A stretch of DNA of 64,000 bases from Pseudomonas baetica (GTDB lineage Bacteria > Pseudomonadota > Gammaproteobacteria > Pseudomonadales > Pseudomonadaceae): the NCBI RefSeq assembly GCF_002813455.1, contig NZ_PHHE01000001.1, positions 5,018,001 to 5,082,000 of the forward strand, read 5' to 3'. Below, piece by piece: positions 11,501-22,600 of this stretch. Under the pieces are notes generated by a model, which did not search any database, was not told where the DNA came from, and saw nothing but the letters and a program-made list of their open reading frames with translations. Positions within the stretch are counted from its first letter, which is position 1, and every line of letters begins with the position of its first letter. The translations under genes and the position numbers were made by a program.

Positions 11501-13652
11501 CGCCCAGCAGGAGGGGCAGTTCGAGATCGGCCTGGAAATGATGGACATCGACGGGCGACTGGCCGGCGCCCTGAAGTTCAACGCCGACCTGTTCGCCGCG
11601 CCGACCATGGCGCGCATGCGGGACAGTTTCCTGACCCTGTTGCAACACTGCGTCAGCCAGCCCGAGACCCCGGTCTGGTCGCTGCCGGTGGTCGCCGGGC
11701 AGGATCTGGCGCGCTCGGCCACCTGGCTGCAAGGCGCCCGGGTGCCCGTGGCGCCATTGACCACGGCCCAATTGTTCGAGCAGCTAGTGCTGCGCCAGGC
11801 CGCGCAGACCGCGCTGCTCGACTCCCGGCGCAGTTGGAGCTACGAGGCCTTGAACCAGCGGGCCAATCGCCTTGCCCATCACTTGCAGGCCGCGGGCCTG
11901 AGGCAAGGGCAGGGGGTCGCCCTGTGCATGCAACGCTCGGGCGACCTGGTGGCCGCCTTGCTCGCGGTGTTCAAGGCGGGCGGTTTCTACATCCCGATGG
12001 ACCCGGGTTTCCCCGCCCAGCGCCTGCAACACATGCTCGACGATGCCCGGCCGGCCTTCATGCTGGTCGACAGCCTGGCCGGGTTGCCCCAGGGGCTGAC
12101 CCTGGAGGCCACGACCTTGCTCGACCTGGCCGCGCAAGCCGGGGTCATCGATGCCCGCCCGGCCGATAACCTGGCGTGCCGGTCGCACATGCACGACAGC
12201 GCCTATGTGATCTACACCTCGGGCTCCACCGGGCGCCCCAAGGGCGTGCAGATCGCCCACCAGGCCTTGAGCAACTTCCTGCAATCCATGGGCCGCGAAC
12301 CGGGGCTGTCGGCGCAGGACCGCCTGCTGGCCGTGACCACCATTTCCTTCGATATCGCCGCGCTGGAGCTGTACCTGCCGCTGGTCAACGGCGCCTGTGT
12401 GGTCCTGGCGTCCCGCGAGGCGGCCATGGACGCCCTGCAATTGCAGCGCCTGCTGGACGAGCAGCGGATCACGCTGATGCAGGCCACCCCAACCACCTGG
12501 CAGATGCTGGTCGGCAGCGGCTGGGCCGGCAAGCAGGATCTGCGCATTCTGTGTGGCGGCGAACCGCTGCCGCGCAGCCTGGCGCGCGAACTGCTGTCGC
12601 GCGGCCGTGAACTGTGGAACCTCTACGGCCCCACGGAAACCACCATCTGGTCCTGTGTCGAGCGGGTCGACGGGCAGGGCACGTCGGCCATAGTGCCGAT
12701 CGGCAAGCCGATCCAGAACACCAGCATCCATATCCTCGACGAGGCCCAGGCAGAAGTGCCGCCAGGGGTGGCCGGGGAGTTGTGCATCGGGGGAGAAGGG
12801 GTCGCCAGCGGCTACCTCAACCGCCCGGACCTGAACGCCGAGAAATTCATCCAGGGCCCCACCGGCCGGCTGTACCGCACCGGCGACCAGGCGCGCCTCA
12901 CGTCCGACGGCCAGCTGGAATTCCTCGGCCGTGAGGACGGCCAGTTGAAGGTCCGTGGCTTTCGCATCGAGGCGGGGGAAATCGAGAACAGCCTGCGCGG
13001 CCATCCCCAGGTGCGCGATTGCGTGGTCACCCTGCGCCAGCGCGGCAGCGGCGGCGATGCCGAAGGGGTGTTGACCGCCTATGTGGTCGTCGTCGCGCCG
13101 GCGATCCTCGACGAAGCCTTCAAGGCCGAGCTGCGCCAGCGCGTGGCGCGGGACCTGCCGGCGTACATGGTGCCGTCGTTGTACGTCGGCCTGAACGCCT
13201 TGCCGCTGACCCCCAACAACAAGATCGATCGCAAGGCGCTGCCCGCACCGGAGAGCGTCGACCCCGTCCATGCGCGACGGCCCATGGCCAGCGGGCGGGC
13301 CGAGCAGGTGGCGGGTATCTGGGCGGCGATCCTCGGCCTGCCGCGGGCGCGCGACGACAGCCACTTCTTTAACGCCGGGGGCACCTCGTTCACCGCGACC
13401 CGCCTGATCTACCAGGTCCAGCAGGAACTGGGCATCACGCTGCCGGTCAGCCTGCTGTTCGAACATCCGACCCTGGGCAGCTTCGCCGAGGCGCTCGAAC
13501 GCCAAGCTGGGGGCAGCCCCCTCCCACCGGCGCAGCCCGCCGAGCCTGTCCCGGACGACCCGGACCAGGCCTTGCTCGACATCCTCGCGCAATTACAGAG
13601 CGGTCGACTCAGCGTCGACCAGGCCAACCGTTTAATGGGTGATTTCCAATGA
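5334..13652 (+). CDS. Hybrid PKS-NRPS: ACP - KS-DH-KR-ACP - C-A(Gly)-PCP
   Basis: A 2772-residue protein. The N-terminal ACP (Ser41, LGLTSRIG) completes the previous protein's station. The PKS module has KS 159-580 (Cys324, EAHGSGT, KGNMGH), DH 763-1050 (His793 in HVIAGRKTLP, Asp972), KR 1270-1460 (GGAGGLG; catalytic Ser and Tyr present) and ACP Ser1581. The NRPS module has C ~1676-2110, with HHLVSDA where HHxxxDG is usual, A ~2150-2640 and PCP Ser2685. By alignment to GrsA the A-domain pocket residues read D-I-L-Q-L-G-L-I-W, the classical glycine code. The C-terminus (QLQSGRLSVDQANRLMG) is a docking-type helix facing a similar one at the start of the next protein. The ORF ends in a 4-base ATGA overlap with the next gene. 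There is no AT or ER domain. Confidence 0.95.
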   Translation: MPVKDVQSVKNTIRRLLADALGVAAEDISESRTFFELGLTSRIGVMWMAQVNQAYGLSIPAVRVFNYPTLARMAELVHQEQAEQGVEGSAQRPARAMFGRRPAPAAVTAAALPEAPASSIPAQPRKLASFRARSRPASVEPASVPQVPVARPEARGDAGAIAIIGLSGRFPQARDARAFWAAVAEGRDCISRVARDYWRMDQAYSPTRQAGKTYSDSIGAVDDIDCFDPLFFNISPADADAMDPQQRLFLQEAWSCLEDAGLHPQQLAGSKCGVFVGCGSYGQSQNGNALSAAGFLGGSASILAARIAYLLDLRGPCLTIDTACSASLVAIAQACDSLVTGNSDLALAGGVSILSDPSIHIMASQAGMLSADGRCYSFDQRANGFVPAEGVGVVALKRLADAQRDNDPIYGTLIGWGVNQDGKTNGITAPSQTSQAELQQAVFKQFGIDPRSLGLMEAHGSGTPLGDPIEVEALVNAFKPFTDERGFCALGSVKGNMGHMLAAAGVAGFFKALLAIRHRRLPPSAHLQTLNEHIQLDRSPFYIHTDNREWTVPEGTRRRAGVSSFGFSGTNAYAVLEEYPQPGPVPASAPAEQVIVLSAQNEERLRAYAGKLLEFLRGEGAMLRLEDLAYTLQVGRLAMDARLALVADSMQTLEQALAAYLAVAPGDDREARLFHGKPVVEQDALLDADELPATALRWAREGKWAALARLWVRRGGFDWQPLRAQDGEPPARRVSLPTYPFAQRPCQMPVFRVLAAPTAPAGLSPLLQRNVSTFEGVAFRSRFNGDEFYFADHVIAGRKTLPGVAYLEMACTAGYLASGQAISRVRNIVWLQPFLVDREPATLELRLKQKNAKTRFEIHDLSGAREQLCAQGEIVIEAGASELPPVPSLAGLLAEAQRLDEGAGCYARFAAQGFAYGPTFRAIKSLSRSGGYLIAEIQRQAGGGQGEQPVPEGLGQHYRLLDGFILNPALLDSAFQPCIRFCEDEDPSSTYIPYALEQITVLKALPERFYSVAQLREIDAESARCSVHILGESGELLVHIDNLTLRPIKARQAASPSQLYRMDWLAAAPAPEIDAAQAQAARLLFVADGQLAEHLARPQDILVYPGAAFRCVGPRHYEVVPDNPQDYARLWEACAEPVSTLVHTWALGAPVELQQALALNLYALTFIAQQLLRGDAAKGTTLLHFYPHDVPAGVAVGGFMRSLAAERPEWVARSIALPGLGAQPLAALMAREIGVSQQPGLGVEVRLEEDRRLVLSAVPDTQTAVGQDALREGGVYLISGGAGGLGLILARALVQGYRARVFLTGRTPLAQLPAASRQVIEALDQDGQGAGVEYLPADITDAQGSAELVAGIRQRAGRIHGVFHCAGSMDNATLAHKDAAQIARIVNPKAIGVTLLDQALEHEALDLFVVYSSIAAVMGFAGQTDYAYANRFLDGFVAQRQRRVRHGLRQGRSLALNWTLWRDGGMQLDAQSSLFLERSRGLQALDAAAGIAALKHCLAIEEGTQRVVVQGQANAIQAAWNEFPKAPRGSAATPRPTTASPQGQGSSAVGERTLGELAELLKLAPADIDPDQDLMKYGLDSIGAMMLINKINDAFDINVQPAALLRHTSLRAFIAHICEEHLPAAEVAEQTQAEPPLAAPAVAVNYPDPYLAPVPRGDWIDSSAPSAAAAIEAEVWPMSHGQQSLWFIHKLNEASAAYHIAMTFRLRSPLDRAALERAYSLLLQRHPALRARFSERQGQPVQEIPPTVLPDIGLYNLAGQSREQVQEALQAAHRQPFDLQQGALSRLRLFICGERDTLVLWTVHHLVSDAWSQWLLLDELLGGYAALCRGEQPLLAPLTASFADFVSEEEAFLLSAAGQRQRDFWKARLADPEVRLNLPLDFPRPKAQTFNGASLAIQCDSELSEGIKALAQRQGVTVFTVLLAAYQCLLARYSSDRQVWIGSPVSGRIDQRFNPLVGYFVNSVVLAADLRANPSFGELLQQQKQVVLEALENQRVPFARLVQDLNPPREAGRTPLFQAEFVYQKPHQSSELIRILSPEEGVPIRHQGLQLESVPFAQQEGQFEIGLEMMDIDGRLAGALKFNADLFAAPTMARMRDSFLTLLQHCVSQPETPVWSLPVVAGQDLARSATWLQGARVPVAPLTTAQLFEQLVLRQAAQTALLDSRRSWSYEALNQRANRLAHHLQAAGLRQGQGVALCMQRSGDLVAALLAVFKAGGFYIPMDPGFPAQRLQHMLDDARPAFMLVDSLAGLPQGLTLEATTLLDLAAQAGVIDARPADNLACRSHMHDSAYVIYTSGSTGRPKGVQIAHQALSNFLQSMGREPGLSAQDRLLAVTTISFDIAALELYLPLVNGACVVLASREAAMDALQLQRLLDEQRITLMQATPTTWQMLVGSGWAGKQDLRILCGGEPLPRSLARELLSRGRELWNLYGPTETTIWSCVERVDGQGTSAIVPIGKPIQNTSIHILDEAQAEVPPGVAGELCIGGEGVASGYLNRPDLNAEKFIQGPTGRLYRTGDQARLTSDGQLEFLGREDGQLKVRGFRIEAGEIENSLRGHPQVRDCVVTLRQRGSGGDAEGVLTAYVVVVAPAILDEAFKAELRQRVARDLPAYMVPSLYVGLNALPLTPNNKIDRKALPAPESVDPVHARRPMASGRAEQVAGIWAAILGLPRARDDSHFFNAGGTSFTATRLIYQVQQELGITLPVSLLFEHPTLGSFAEALERQAGGSPLPPAQPAEPVPDDPDQALLDILAQLQSGRLSVDQANRLMGDFQ
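5809..10200 (+). other. Module 2: KS-DH-KR-ACP (builds the but-2-enoyl unit)
   Basis: All catalytic residues of KS, DH and KR are present. One malonate extension of the methoxyimino-glycyl starter, then ketoreduction and dehydration, would give the 4-(methoxyimino)but-2-enoyl thioester that is passed to the condensation domain. No enoylreductase is present, so the alkene is retained. Confidence 0.8.
10360..13640 (+). other. NRPS module: C-A(glycine)-PCP
   Basis: The condensation domain should form the amide between the butenoyl chain and glycine. The adenylation core contains YTSGSTG, LYGPTE and the glycine pocket residues. The PCP motif is GGTSF. In the predicted product this glycine provides the enamide nitrogen and two side-chain carbons. 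The Gly-to-Ala change after the HHxxxD motif is mild, and the domain is probably still active. Confidence 0.88.
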
Positions 13653-16600
13653 CTGTGTGCATTACCACCACCGACATCCTCAACCTGGTCAAGGACGGCC
13701 ACATCTCCCTGGTCCAGGGGCGCGATCTGCTGCGCCTGGTGGCCGGCAACGGCCAGCCTGTCCGGGAACAGCCCGCGGGCGCCATGGATATCGCGATTAT
13801 CGGCATGTCCGGGCGCTTTCCCGGCGCCGACAGCACAAGCGCCTTCTGGGACAACCTCAAGGCCGGGCGCAACAGCGTGGCGCAGATTCCCGCCAGCCGC
13901 TGGGACAGCCGCGACTATTTCGATCCCGACCGCAACGCCCGCAACAAGAGCTACAGCAAATGGGCCGGCCTGGTGGACGACATCAAGGGCTTCGATGCCG
14001 ACTTTTTCAATATCAGCCCCCGCGAAGCGCTGCTGATGGACCCCCAGCAGCGGCTGTTTTTCCAGGAAGCCTGGGGCGCCATCGAAGACGCCGGCTATGC
14101 GCCTGGCAGCTGGTCCAACAGCAAGTGCGGGGTGTTTGTCGGCTGTGTCACCGGCGACTACCTGACGCACCTGCGCCAGCAGCAGATGCCAGCCGATGCC
14201 TACAGCCTGACCGGCAACGCCTCGTCGATCCTCGCCGCGCGGCTGTCCTACTTCCTCAACCTGAAAGGCCCGGCGGTGGCGGTGGACACCGCGTGTTCGT
14301 CGTCCCTGGTGTCGGTGCACATGGCCTGCGAAAGCCTGCAAAGCGGCACGTGCGAAGTGGCCCTGGCCGGTGGGGTGATGCTGTACAACACCCCGGAACT
14401 GTTTGTCCTGGCCTCGCAGCTGGGCATGCTGTCGCCGGACGGCCTGTGCAAGACCTTCGACGAGCGGGCCAACGGCATCGTGATTTCCGAAGCGGTCGCG
14501 GTTGTGGTGCTCAAGCCATTGGCGGCCGCCGAACGCGACGGCGACACCATCCACGCGGTGATTCGCGCATCGGGGATCAACCAGGACGGCAAGACCCCGG
14601 GCATTACCGTGCCCAGCGCCTATGCCCAGACCCAGTTGCTCAGCGACGTCCATGCCCGCGCCGGGATCGACCCGCGCAGCATCGGCTACGTCGAGGCCCA
14701 TGGCACGGGCACGCGCCTGGGCGACCCCATCGAGGTCGAGGCCCTGACCGCCGCTTTCCGCCAGCGCACCGAGGACAAGGGGTTCTGCGCCATCGGCTCG
14801 GTCAAGACCAACATCGGCCATGCCCAGGTCGCGGCGGGGATCACCAGCCTGATCAAGGCCGTGCTGTGCCTGCGGCACCAGACATTGCCGCCGTCCCTGC
14901 ACCTGGAGCAACCCAACCAGCACATCGATTTTGCCAACAGCCCATTCTTCACCCTCGACCGCCTGCAGCCCTGGACGGCCCAGGCCGATCACCCGCGGCG
15001 GGCCTGTGTCAGTTCCCTGGGGTTCAGCGGTACCAATGCCCATCTGGTGCTGGAAGAGTACGTGCCTGCCGCGCCAGCGCCCGCCCGCCATTGCGACGCC
15101 CCGGGCGCCAGTGTGGCGGTGCTGTCGGCGCGCACCCCCGAACGCCTGAAGGTCATGGCCGAGCGCCTGCTGCACTGGCTGGACAGCAACGCCCCGCTGC
15201 CGGCTTTGCGCGACGTGCTGCACACCTTGCAAAGCGGGCGCGACCCGATGCCTGCCAGGCTGGCCTTGCTGTGCGATTCCCTGGAATCGCTGGCCCAGGG
15301 GGTGCGCGGTTTTCTTGCCGAGGGTGCCGATCGCCAGCTGGTGTTTGTCGGTGACGAAGCCGACGAGCAGGGTCGTCAGGCGGCCCAGGCCGAGCTTGCC
15401 GCGCTGCCACAGCCCATGGCTCGCGACCTGGCCCGCCTGTGGGCGGCCGGGGCGGCCGTGCAATGGCCTCTGTTCTCGCCCCAGGAGCACCTGCGTCGTG
15501 TCCCGCTGCCCACCTATGCCTTTGCCGCGACCCCTTACTGGGCCGCTGGCACGCCCGTCGTGCCCAGCGAAGTGGCAGCCTTGCATCCCATTCAGTTGCA
15601 CCGGCTGAACGGGACACCACAGCCCAGCTTCAGTCATCGCTTCGAGAGCGACGAGGTCTATCTCAAGGATCATCTGGTGTCCGGGGCACCGACCCTGCTG
15701 GGCGTCTCCCATCTGGAAATGGCCGTCACCGCTCAGCGCCTGGCCGGGGAAGGCGTCCCGGACGGTCTGCTACAGCAAGTGCGGAACGTGGCCTGGATCA
15801 AGCCGGTAATCGTCACCGATCAACCCCAGCAAGTGCAGGTTGACCTGCAGGAGACCGAGCGCGGCACGGCCTATCGGATCAGTGACGGGGCGGGGCAGTT
15901 GTTTTCCCAGGGCCGGGTAGGTTGGGTGCCGGCTCCGCAACAGATGCCCCGGATGGATCTGGCGGCGATCAAATCCCGTTGCACCGAGGCCTTGCCGGCG
16001 GCGGACTGCTATCGGATCTTCGTTCGCAACGATCTGGTCTACGGGCCGAGCTTGCGCGCCCTGGAAACCTTGTATTTCAACGCCTCCGAATCCCTGTCTC
16101 GGCTGGTCTTGCCCCAGGCCCTGCGCCATGATCTGGGAGCCTACACCCTGCATCCGTCGTTGGTGGAAGGCGCCTTGCAGAGCATGTTGGGGCTGCTCGG
16201 CGACCCCAGCCGCGACAGCACCTTGTACATCCCTTATTCCCTCAACGAGATCACGGTTTACGCACCGCTCACGGCAACCTGTTACGGCTATGCCCGAGTG
16301 GCGGGCAACCATGGCGCGGCGCAGTTCGCCGAAAAGCGTTTCGACATCGACCTGCTGAGTGACGACGGACAAGTGCTGGTCGCCATACGCAGCCTGTCCT
16401 ATCGGCCTTACTCGCTGCGCAAGAAGGACGACCTGCAACTGTTTGCTCCCCACTGGCAGGCGCAAGACCTCGACAGCCAGCCAGCCCAGCCGTTGACCGC
16501 CCACACTGTGCTGTTCAGGGCGGCTCAGGGAGGGTGGCAGGCTCTTGAACAGGCCCTGAGCTTCAAACCATGGCGCGTGTCGCCAACGCCGGCCAGCGAC

Positions 16601-19600
16601 GGTTCGGTGCACGTCAGTGAAGACGGCAAGAGCCTGGGCATCGACCCTCGGAATGCCGGGCATTGGCAGCAATGGCTGGACGCGCTGCCCGCCAGCGGCG
16701 ACTTGAATCTGTTGTTCCTGCTGGAGGAGGGACTGCAAGGCGAGGCGCTGCTGCACCTGTTGTATCAGCTTGTGCCCGTGCTGGTGGCACGCCAGCGGAC
16801 CCAGGGACGCCTGCTGTTCGTCAGCCGTTCGGCCCAGGCCGGGCATCGCGCCCAGGCCGGGCATCGCGCCCTGGCCGGGTTCGCCCGGGTCCTGCGCCAT
16901 GAGCATCCCGGGCTGTGGGCCGGTGTCCTCGAGGTCAGCGGCACCGAGGCCGACGCCGCGCGCCAGGTGGAGCAAGAGTTGCGCCATGGACCGGTGGCCG
17001 GCCAGGTGCTGGTGCGTTACCAGCAGCAGGTGCGCCAGGTGCAACGGCTCGAAGGCCTGGAGCGCTCGGCGGCGCTTGTGCCCCAGGGCTTGTTTCGCCA
17101 GGGCGGTGTCTACCTGATCAGCGGCGGCGCCGGCGCCCTGGGCTTGCAGATTGCCCGCCAGCTGCGCCGGCGCTTCGCCGCGCGGGTGATGCTCTGCGGG
17201 CGTTCCCCTGCGGACCGTGTGGCGCAGGCCCTGGCGCAGGCCGAAGAGCCCAGCTTGCCGGGACTGACCCGCTATCTGCAGGCCGATGTCAGCCGCCAGG
17301 CCGACGTTGAGGCGCTGCATCGGGCGATCAAGGCCGAGTTCGGCGTCCTCAATGGCGTGCTGCATGCCGCCGGGGCGATCCGCGACAGCCTGATCGTCAA
17401 GCAGGACCCGAGCGCCCTGGGACCGGTGATCGAGCCCAAGGTCGCCGGTGTGCGTCACCTGGACGAGGTGACCCGGGGCGACGAGCTGGACCTGTTCCTG
17501 GTGTTTTCGTCCATCTCGTCCCTGGCGGGCACCGTCGGCCAGTCGGCCTACGCCTATGCCAACGAATACCTCGACCATTTTGCCCAGTGGCGCGACGAAC
17601 AAGTGCGGGCCGGGCAACGCCAGGGCAAGTCGCTGTCGGTCAACTGGCCGTACTGGCGCGACGGCGGCATGCGCCTCAGCGAGCAGAACCAAACCCTGAT
17701 GCGCAATGTGATGGGCGTGCAGCCGCTGTCCCTGGACACGGGGATGGAGGTCTTGCTGGGCCTGTCCACGACCAGCCCGACCTCGCTATGCGTGGCCGTG
17801 GGCGATCGCGCGAAGATCGAAAAAGTCCTCGGCATGACCCCGTTGCAGCCAACACCGAGCATGGCGGTGCGCCCACCCGCGATCGCCGCCAGCGAGGGGC
17901 TGGTCCGCGCGCTGGGCAAGCTGGCCGCCGATATTCTGCGACGCGATGCCGGCAGCCTGCGCCCCCAGGTCGCCCTGACGGATTACGGCTTCGACTCCAT
18001 CACCTATGTGGAACTGGCCAACCGGATCAACCGCGATTACGCCCTGGACATCACCCCGGCACTGTTCTACGAGCACAAGACCCTGGAGGCCGTGGCGCAA
18101 TTTCTGGCGCTCGAGCAGGCATCGGCGACACCTGCCGTGCCAGTCATCGACGCGGCGCCTGTCACCAGCGACGCAGGCGCCGACCTGATGGCCACTCTCA
18201 AGGACCTGGCAGCCCAGGTGCTGCACAAGACCGCCTCGGGTTTCAACGTCGACAGCGAGCTGGGCAGCTATGGCTTCGACTCCATCACCTATGTCGAACT
18301 GGCCAACAAGCTCAACGGCCACTACGACATCGATATCACCCCGGCGCTGTTCTACGAGCACAAGACCCTGGCCGCGTTGGGTGGATTTATCTCGGCCCAA
18401 TACCCGCAAACCGTCGCGGCGCCAGCGCCGGCGGCAGTGCCGGAACCGGAGCCGGCCGTGGCATCCGCGGCCGCAGGCTCGGCCATGCCACACGCCGACA
18501 ATGGCGTCATGCCGATCGCGATCATCGGCATGGCCGGGGTGTTGCCGGGTTCGCCCGACCTGGAGCGTTTCTGGGAACACCAGCTCGCGGGCGATGACAT
18601 GATCACCACGGTACCGGCGCAACGCTGGAGCTGGGAGGCGATCTACGGCGACCCGGCCGAGGGCGGCAAGACCCGCGCCAAATGGGGTGGCTTCATCGAC
18701 GATGTCGACAAGTTCGACAGTTTGTATTTCAACATCTCGCCCCATGAAGCGAAGCTGATGGACCCCTCCCAGCGACTGATCCTGGAGACGGTTTTCAGTG
18801 CCATTGGCAACGCCGGTTACGCCAGCAGCGATTTCGCCGGCAGCCAGACGTCAGTCTTCATCGGTGTCTGCGCGACCGACTATCTCAATCTGCTGGTGGA
18901 GTCCGGTGCGCCGATCAGCGCCTATTCCTCCTCCGGGCTGTCCCACTCGATGCTGGCCAACCGCATCTCCTACCAGTTGGGCTGTCATGGCCCGAGCGAG
19001 CCGGTGGACACCGCCTGCTCCAGCTCGTTGGTAGCCCTGCACCGGGCGGTGGAGTCCATTCGTAATGGCTGCGAGATGGCGATTGCCGGCGGCGTGAACC
19101 TGCTCCTGAGTCCGTACCTCACCTTGTCGTTCAGCGATGCCGGGATGTTGAGCGAGGACGGTCGCTGCAAGACGTTCAGCGAAAAGGCCAATGGTTATGT
19201 GCGCAGTGAAGGGGCCGGCGCAGTGTTGCTCAAGCCGCTGCACCAGGCCATTGCCGATGGCGACGTCATCCACGCGGTGATCCACGCCACAGCTGAGAAC
19301 CATGGCGGGCGGGCGAGCTCCCCGACCGCGCCGAACCCGGTGGCACAATCGATGCTGCTGGTGGATGCCTACACCCGCGCGGGAATAGACCCCTCGACCA
19401 TTACCTACATCGAAACCCATGGCACCGGCACCCCCCTGGGCGACCCCATTGAAATCAATGGTCTGAAAGATGCCTTCGCCACCTTGTCGCGCAACCAGGG
19501 GGTGAATATTCCCCAAGGACGCTGCGGCCTGGGGGCGGTCAAGACCCATATCGGTCATCTGGAAGCCGCCGCCGGCATGGCCGGGCTGTTCAAGGTCATC

Positions 19601-22600
19601 TTGTCGATGCAGCACCGCACCTTGCCGGGCAACCTGCATTTCGACCGGCAGAATCCGTACATCAAACTGGCTGACAGCCCGTTCTACATTGTCGATCAGC
19701 GACAGCCGTGGACGGTCCTGACCGACGCGCAAGGTCGACCGATCCCACGCCGGGCCGGGGTCAGCAGCCTGGGCTTTGCCGGAGCCAACGCCCATGTGGT
19801 GCTGGAAGAGTATGTAGCGCCAGCCGGCACGCCCCATGAGGACAACGAGCACCTGGTGGTGCTCTCGGCCAGGACGCGCGAGCGCTTGCTGGAGAGCGTC
19901 CGGCGCCTGGCCCGCCATCTCGAGAAACAACCGCAGATCTCCCTGGCGAACCTGGCGTACACCCTGCAAGTGGGCCGCGATGCCCTGGCCGAGCGCCTGG
20001 CGCTGGTGGTGGGCAGCGTGGCCGAACTGGCGCAACGCTTGCGTGAAGCGAGCGACGGGGCAGCGAGCGCCGATGGGGTCTACTGGAGCAGCCCCGACAG
20101 CACCAGCGCCGAGTCACCTGGCCAGCAGTGGGATCAGGCCCTCGCGACCCGCGACCTGAAGGCCCTGGCACAACTGTGGACCCGCCATCGCGAGCAAGCC
20201 CTGGATTGGCGCGCGCTGTCGCGCCCCGCCGGCGTGCGCCGGGTGGCATTGCCGAGCTATCCGTTTGCGCGGATTCGTCATTGGGCCATCGACGAACCGC
20301 CGGTGCCAACGCCGCCGGCGCCCGAGCCATCCCCCCGACACACATTGCTGACATTCGCCGAGCACTGGCAACCGGCGCTCGCCGAGGTCGCCAGCGCGGC
20401 GCCGGAGCAACCGCGGCTGGTACTGTGTTGTCTGTCCGATCCGGCCCATCAGGCACAGTTGCGCCAGCAGGCGGCTACGCAGATGCCTGGCAGTCGCCTG
20501 GTGTTCCTGTCGCGCCAGGGCCATGCCGGCGCCAACAGCTTTGCTCTCGACCCGCAGCGTGTCCATGAACTCAACGAGGTGCTGGGGACGGTTATCCAGC
20601 GGCACGGTGCCATCGACGGCCTGTTGTATCTGTGGCCGCTGGAGACGCCGGAACTCAGCCGCCAGCCCGGCCTGCTGGTGAGCCTGGTGCAGGCGTTGTC
20701 GCGGTTGCAGCAGAACGTGCAGCGGGTGTTGCTGGGCGGTATCTGCCGCGACGGGGCGGACCGTTGCCAACTGGAATCCTGGATTGGCCTGGAGCGCTCC
20801 ATGCCACGCATCCTGTCGCACACCGTCTGGCAGACCGTGCTGCTGGAAAGCACCGCGGCTTGCGACTTCGCCCTGGCCGGCCAGGGGCGGGCGAGCGCCT
20901 GTTTCGAGCCGTTGCTGACACAATGGCGCGGCGGCGCAGGCGGCAGCAGCCTGTATGTGGGGCATCAGCGTCATCAACTGTCGATGCAACGCCTGGCCCT
21001 TGAGGTGGACGAAGCCGCGCAACCGGCGGCCTTGCCTTCGGCCCGGGCCAACACCTGGCTGATCACTGGCGGCAGCGGCCATCTTGGGCTGCTGTTCGCC
21101 GATCATCTGGCGCGCACCCAGGGCACCGCCCTGCGCCTGGCGCTGGTGGGGCGTTCAGCCCCGACCCCGGCCCTGGAGCAGCGCTTGCAAGCCTTGGCCG
21201 GCAGCGGCGCCCAGGTGCGTTACTGGCAGGCCGATGTGACGGACTTCGCCACCATGGAGCAGGTGCTGATCCAGGCCCGCACTGCCTTTGGCCCGCTGCA
21301 GGGGTTCATTCACGCCGCCGGTGTCGAAGAGGGGGACAGGCTGTTGCAGGCCTCGGCGCAGGCATTCCAGGCGGTGTTGGCGCCCAAGGTGGCCGGCAGC
21401 GAAATACTCGATGCCCTGACCGCTGGCGATCCGTTGGTCCATGCCTGTTATTTCTCCTCGACCGCCGCCTTGCTCGGCGACATGGGCGCGGGCAGCTACG
21501 CCATGGGCAATCGTTTTCTGATGGCCCACGCCACGTATCGCAACCAGCGGGTGGCCCGCGGCGAGCGCCATGGGCAAACCATCGCCATCAACTGGCCGTT
21601 GTGGAAAGACGGTGGCATGGGCCCGGTGCGGGCCGCCGCCGACTCCGAACAGGGGCGTGACCTGGCGTCGTACCTGCACCGAAGCGGTCAAGCCTTGCTC
21701 ACCGCGCAACAGGGCCTGGCGGCCTTCGAAGCGATTCTGCGCAGCGGTCTGGAGCACGCGGCGGTGGCCTGCGGCGACGCTTCCCGGCTGGCGCAACTGT
21801 TCGACCTGGACACTCCGGCACAACCCGCGGTGGCGCCAGTGGCCGCAGCGCTGCCGTCATCCGCGCCGATCGACCTGCACACTCAAGTCCTGTCGGAGCT
21901 GCAAGGCCTGTGCAGCGATGTGGCGCAAATCCCGGCCACGGAATTGCCTGGCGATGCCACCCTGAGCAGCTTCGGCTTCGATTCGATCAACCTGGCCCGC
22001 CTGGCCAAGAAGATGCAGCAACGCTTCGGTTTCGCCGTCAGCCCGGCGCTGTTTTTCTCCCATCCGACCCTGGAGCGGCTGGCCGGGCACCTGGCGCAAC
22101 AGCATGGCGCGCCATTGGCGGAGCATTATCGTTCGCAGGCCGCGCCTTCGGCGCCCGCGGCCCAGGCACCGCAACCGTCGAGCGTGCCACTGGGACGGCT
22201 TCCGGCGCCTGTACAGGCCCCCGGTAACCAGGCCGCATCGACGCGGCCGGCCGAGCCCATGGCGATCATTGGCGCCAGCGGTCGTTTCCCGCAATGCGAC
22301 TCGGTCGATGAAATGTGGCAGTTGCTGCTCGACGGCCGCAGCGCCGTGAGCACGGCCCAGGCCGCGGAGGGCTACAGCTGCGGTTCGCTGCGCGGCGTCG
22401 ATGAGTTCGACCCCCTGTTCTTCGGCATTTCCCCGCGCGCGGCGCAAGAGATGGACCCGCGCCAGCGGCTGTTGCTGGAAGAGTCCTGGCGCGCCCTGGA
22501 AGATGCCGGGGTCGGTCCCCGGCAATTGGCCAGCCAGCGGGTCGGGGTGTTCGTCGGCCTGGAGGAGGGCGAGTACTTCCAGCTGGGCGGTGGCGGTTCC

